Shown here one piece after another: positions 61,653 through 64,000 of a DNA stretch of 64,000 bases. Origin of the DNA: Geotalea sp. SG265 (GTDB lineage: Bacteria > Desulfobacterota > Desulfuromonadia > Geobacterales > Geobacteraceae); the NCBI RefSeq assembly GCF_022808985.1, contig NZ_JAKZFT010000013.1, forward strand, positions 1 through 64,000, in the 5' to 3' direction. A model generated the notes under the pieces. It was not told the DNA's origin. It made no database searches and saw nothing but the letters and a program-made list of their open reading frames with translations. The position numbers and the translations under genes are program-made. The stretch's first letter is position 1, and each line of letters starts with the position of its first letter.

Positions 61653-62480
61653 ATGGAGCGTTTTCGAGCCAAAAAATCAATGGGGCAGAATTTCCTGGTG
61701 GACGGGAATGTGCTGGCACGGATTGTCGAGGCAGTTGACCTGGCAGCGGGCGACCGGGTGCTGGAGATCGGTCCCGGCCGGGGAGCCTTGACCTCACTCT
61801 TGGTGAAGAGAGCCGAACAGGTGCTGGCCGTTGAGCTGGACCGGCAGCTGGTTCCCTTGCTGGAAAAGGAATTCTCCTCCTCGGACAATGTGGAATTTGT
61901 CCAGGGGGATATTCTCAGGATTGAGCTTCCTGTTGTGTTGGGCAGTCGCTGGAGCGGCAGATGGAAAGTGGCCGCCAACCTGCCCTACAATATTTCCAGT
62001 CAGGTGATCTTCAAATTTCTCGACAACGTCTCCCTATTCTCATCGCTGGTGCTCATGCTGCAAAAGGAGGTAGGGGATCGCCTGATCGCCTCTCCCGGTA
62101 CCAAGGACTACGGTATCCTCTCGGTATTTTGCAATCTCCATTTCGATGTGTCACGGGTTCTGATCGTCAGGCCGGGGTCTTTCCGGCCCATTCCCAAGGT
62201 GGATTCGGTGGTGCTCAAGTTCGTGCCGTTGCCGGCACCCCGGCAGGATGTGGGAGACGAGGCCCTCTTCAGACAGGTGGTCAAGGCAGGTTTCGGCCAG
62301 CGCCGCAAGACCCTGATCAACTGTCTGAAATCAGCAGGGATTGCCGGAAGTAGCGATATTAATGATATTCTTTGCCGGGCTGGCATCGACGGCGGACGCA
62401 GGGGGGAGACCCTCTCTCTGGAAGAATACGCCCGGTTAACCAAAGAAATTATGCACGCCCAAAAACAGGGAATGTTCTGA
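61653..62480 (+). CDS. ksgA: 16S rRNA adenine dimethyltransferase
   Basis: This 275-residue enzyme dimethylates A1518 and A1519 of 16S rRNA. SMGQNFLVD (9-17), the SAM motif VLEIGPGRGALT, the catalytic NLPYNIS and FRPIPKVDSVVLKF are characteristic. GGAAGGA lies before the ATG, one base after the tsaD stop, so the pair is probably co-transcribed. Confidence 0.95.
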   Translation: MERFRAKKSMGQNFLVDGNVLARIVEAVDLAAGDRVLEIGPGRGALTSLLVKRAEQVLAVELDRQLVPLLEKEFSSSDNVEFVQGDILRIELPVVLGSRWSGRWKVAANLPYNISSQVIFKFLDNVSLFSSLVLMLQKEVGDRLIASPGTKDYGILSVFCNLHFDVSRVLIVRPGSFRPIPKVDSVVLKFVPLPAPRQDVGDEALFRQVVKAGFGQRRKTLINCLKSAGIAGSSDINDILCRAGIDGGRRGETLSLEEYARLTKEIMHAQKQGMF

Positions 62481-62582
62481 AGTGCTGAACATTTCACGTT
62501 TTTATCCCGAAAGGGGTGGCGGAACGGCATCTTCTGTGGTATATAAAACTGCTACACTATCCGCGCTAGGAGGCATTCTGTC

Positions 62583-63935
62583 ATGAAAATCTGCATTATC
62601 GGAACAGGCTATGTGGGACTGGTTGCCGGAACCTGCTTTGCCGAAAGCGGTAATGACGTTATCTGTGTTGATGTGGACGAAGCCAAGATCGAAGGGCTTA
62701 AACAAGGTGTCATCCCCATCTACGAACCCGGCCTCAAGGAACTGGTCGTCAGAAATTTCGGCGAGGGGCGGCTTTCCTTTACCACCGACCTTGCTGCAGC
62801 CGTCAAAGCATCCCTCATAAATTTCATCGCTGTTGGAACCCCGCCTGGTGAAGACGGTTCCGCCGACCTTCAATATGTGCTGGATGTGGCCCGGGTGATC
62901 GGCCGCAACATGGAAAGTTTCAAGATCGTGGTGGACAAGTCGACGGTACCTGTCGGCACGGCCGACAAGGTCCGCGGCGTCGTCAAGGAGGAGCTCGAAA
63001 AACGGGGCAGGGATATCGAGTTCGACGTGGTTTCCAATCCGGAATTCATGAAGGAGGGGGCCGCCATCGACGATTTCATGAAGCCGGACCGGGTCGTGAT
63101 CGGCACCGACAATGTGCGCACCGCCGAAATCATGAAGGAACTTTACTCTCCGTTCATGCGCAAGACCAACCGGTTGATCATCATGGACATCCGTAGTGCC
63201 GAGATGACCAAATATGCAGCCAACGCCATGCTCGCCACCAAGATTTCCTTCATGAACCAGATCGCCAACCTCTGCGACCGCATGGGTGCCGACGTTTCTG
63301 CAGTCAGGGAGGGGATTGGCTCCGATTCCCGCATCGGCTACGATTTTCTCTTTCCGGGTGTCGGCTACGGCGGGTCATGTTTCCCCAAGGATGTGAAAGC
63401 CCTGGTCAAAACCGCCGAAGAGAACGATTACGACTTCATGCTCCTCAAGGCGGTGGAAGCGGTCAACGAGCGGCAGAAACTGGTCCTGACCGACAAGATT
63501 ACCGGCTGCCTCGGAGACTGCTCGACCCAGTCACTCAAAGGGAAGACAATCGCAATCTGGGGGCTTTCTTTCAAACCCCGGACCGATGATATGCGGGAGG
63601 CGCCATCCGTCGTCATAATCCACCGGCTGCTTGAGCTCGGCGCAAAGGTTGCCGCCCACGACCCGGAGGCGATAAATGAAGCGCGTAAGATCTTCGGCGA
63701 ACGCATTATTTACAGTAACAACCAGTACGAGATCCTCAAAGGGGCCGATGCACTGGCCATTGTCACCGAGTGGAACGAGTACCGGACTCCCGATTTCGAC
63801 AGGATAAAGACCCTGCTGAACCGGCCGCTCATCTTTGACGGCAGGAACCTCTATGAACCATCCCGTATCAAGGAAGCCGGCTTTGAGTACTTGCCCATAG
63901 GGCGGAACGGCAAGCATTTCAGCACGGCCAGCTGA
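62583..63935 (+). CDS. ugd: UDP-glucose 6-dehydrogenase
   Basis: This 450-residue enzyme oxidises UDP-glucose to UDP-glucuronate, a likely EPS precursor. The Rossmann start [16 protein letters not shown], the central [21 protein letters not shown] helix, catalytic Cys in [14 protein letters not shown] and the C-terminal [17 protein letters not shown] motif are complete. TAGGAGG is nine bases before the ATG. The next gene is a probable epimerase or decarboxylase, so the two may form a nucleotide-sugar operon. Confidence 0.96.
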   Translation: MKICIIGTGYVGLVAGTCFAESGNDVICVDVDEAKIEGLKQGVIPIYEPGLKELVVRNFGEGRLSFTTDLAAAVKASLINFIAVGTPPGEDGSADLQYVLDVARVIGRNMESFKIVVDKSTVPVGTADKVRGVVKEELEKRGRDIEFDVVSNPEFMKEGAAIDDFMKPDRVVIGTDNVRTAEIMKELYSPFMRKTNRLIIMDIRSAEMTKYAANAMLATKISFMNQIANLCDRMGADVSAVREGIGSDSRIGYDFLFPGVGYGGSCFPKDVKALVKTAEENDYDFMLLKAVEAVNERQKLVLTDKITGCLGDCSTQSLKGKTIAIWGLSFKPRTDDMREAPSVVIIHRLLELGAKVAAHDPEAINEARKIFGERIIYSNNQYEILKGADALAIVTEWNEYRTPDFDRIKTLLNRPLIFDGRNLYEPSRIKEAGFEYLPIGRNGKHFSTAS

Positions 63936-63956
63936 ATCGGGGGGAAAGCAACTACC

Positions 63957-64000
63957 ATGCGTATACTCGTTACCGGCGGCGCCGGTTTTATTGGTTCCCA
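63957..64000 (+). CDS. NAD-dependent nucleotide-sugar epimerase/dehydratase (partial)
   Basis: Only the first 14 residues are in the window: MRILVTGGAGFIGS, the Rossmann start of extended short-chain dehydrogenases. After ugd the likeliest product is a UDP-glucuronate decarboxylase or epimerase, but the fragment cannot decide this. The gene is cut by the window end. Confidence 0.8.
   Translation, partial: MRILVTGGAGFIGS

Overview
This window looks like a chromosomal segment from a Geobacter/Geotalea-type member of the Desulfuromonadales. The reasons are the moderately high GC content, a citramalate synthase (the isoleucine route known in Geobacter), a Geobacter-style 51-residue zinc-ribbon protein, a type of exopolysaccharide (EPS) locus seen in that order, and short REP-like gene-boundary scars I recall from Geobacter genomes. 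The genus is an inference from gene content; I could run no search.

Region 1 (1-7.6 kb) is an accessory patchwork: AT-rich orphan ORFs, two near-identical HIT proteins 4.3 kb apart, a lipoprotein with a degenerate M23 fold, a DUF167 protein, a HigBA-type toxin-antitoxin pair whose promoter predicts a leaderless toxin mRNA, an orphan lipoprotein, a zinc-ribbon membrane protein and a periplasmic sensor-domain protein. Most gene boundaries carry short repeat scars.

Region 2 (7.6-49.3 kb) is one large EPS locus. A rightward, near-gapless run (8.3-28.6 kb) encodes a priming glycosyltransferase, export protein, chain-length protein, tyrosine autokinase, ExeA-like ATPase, outer-membrane barrel protein, deacetylase and FemAB-like protein, in the order typical of exosortase (XrtA/PEP-CTERM) EPS loci. 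It continues with an aminotransferase, ATP-grasp enzyme, seven glycosyltransferases, an O-antigen ligase/polymerase-like protein and a second deacetylase. No exosortase and no PEP-CTERM protein is visible. Two tandem secreted beta-sandwich proteins and a phosphatidylserine synthase-like gene follow. A leftward block (46.0-32.6 kb) encodes asparagine synthase, a NadE-like enzyme, acyl carrier protein, AMP-forming ligase, GNAT acyltransferase, a third deacetylase, a Wzm/Wzt ABC exporter and four glycosyltransferases, three of them tandem paralogues. To its right lie a secreted Fn3-dockerin protein, a sigma54-dependent regulator of the PrsR type and a Crp/Fnr regulator. Two upstream regions (28.77 and 46.20 kb) share a 15-base CRP-like dyad at the same spacing from a possible -10 box. 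The recognition helix of the local Crp-family protein fits that dyad, which suggests a small local regulon.

Region 3 (49.3-64 kb) is housekeeping: AcpS, NAD(P)HX repair, a CBS protein, TsaE, aspartokinase, citramalate synthase, a ComEA-like protein, the zinc ribbon, a DHH phosphoesterase, a cysteine desulfurase-like enzyme, a PIN-PhoH ATPase, TsaD, KsgA, UDP-glucose dehydrogenase and the start of a nucleotide-sugar epimerase. The last two probably supply sugar precursors. I saw no rRNA, tRNA, CRISPR array or intact insertion sequence.
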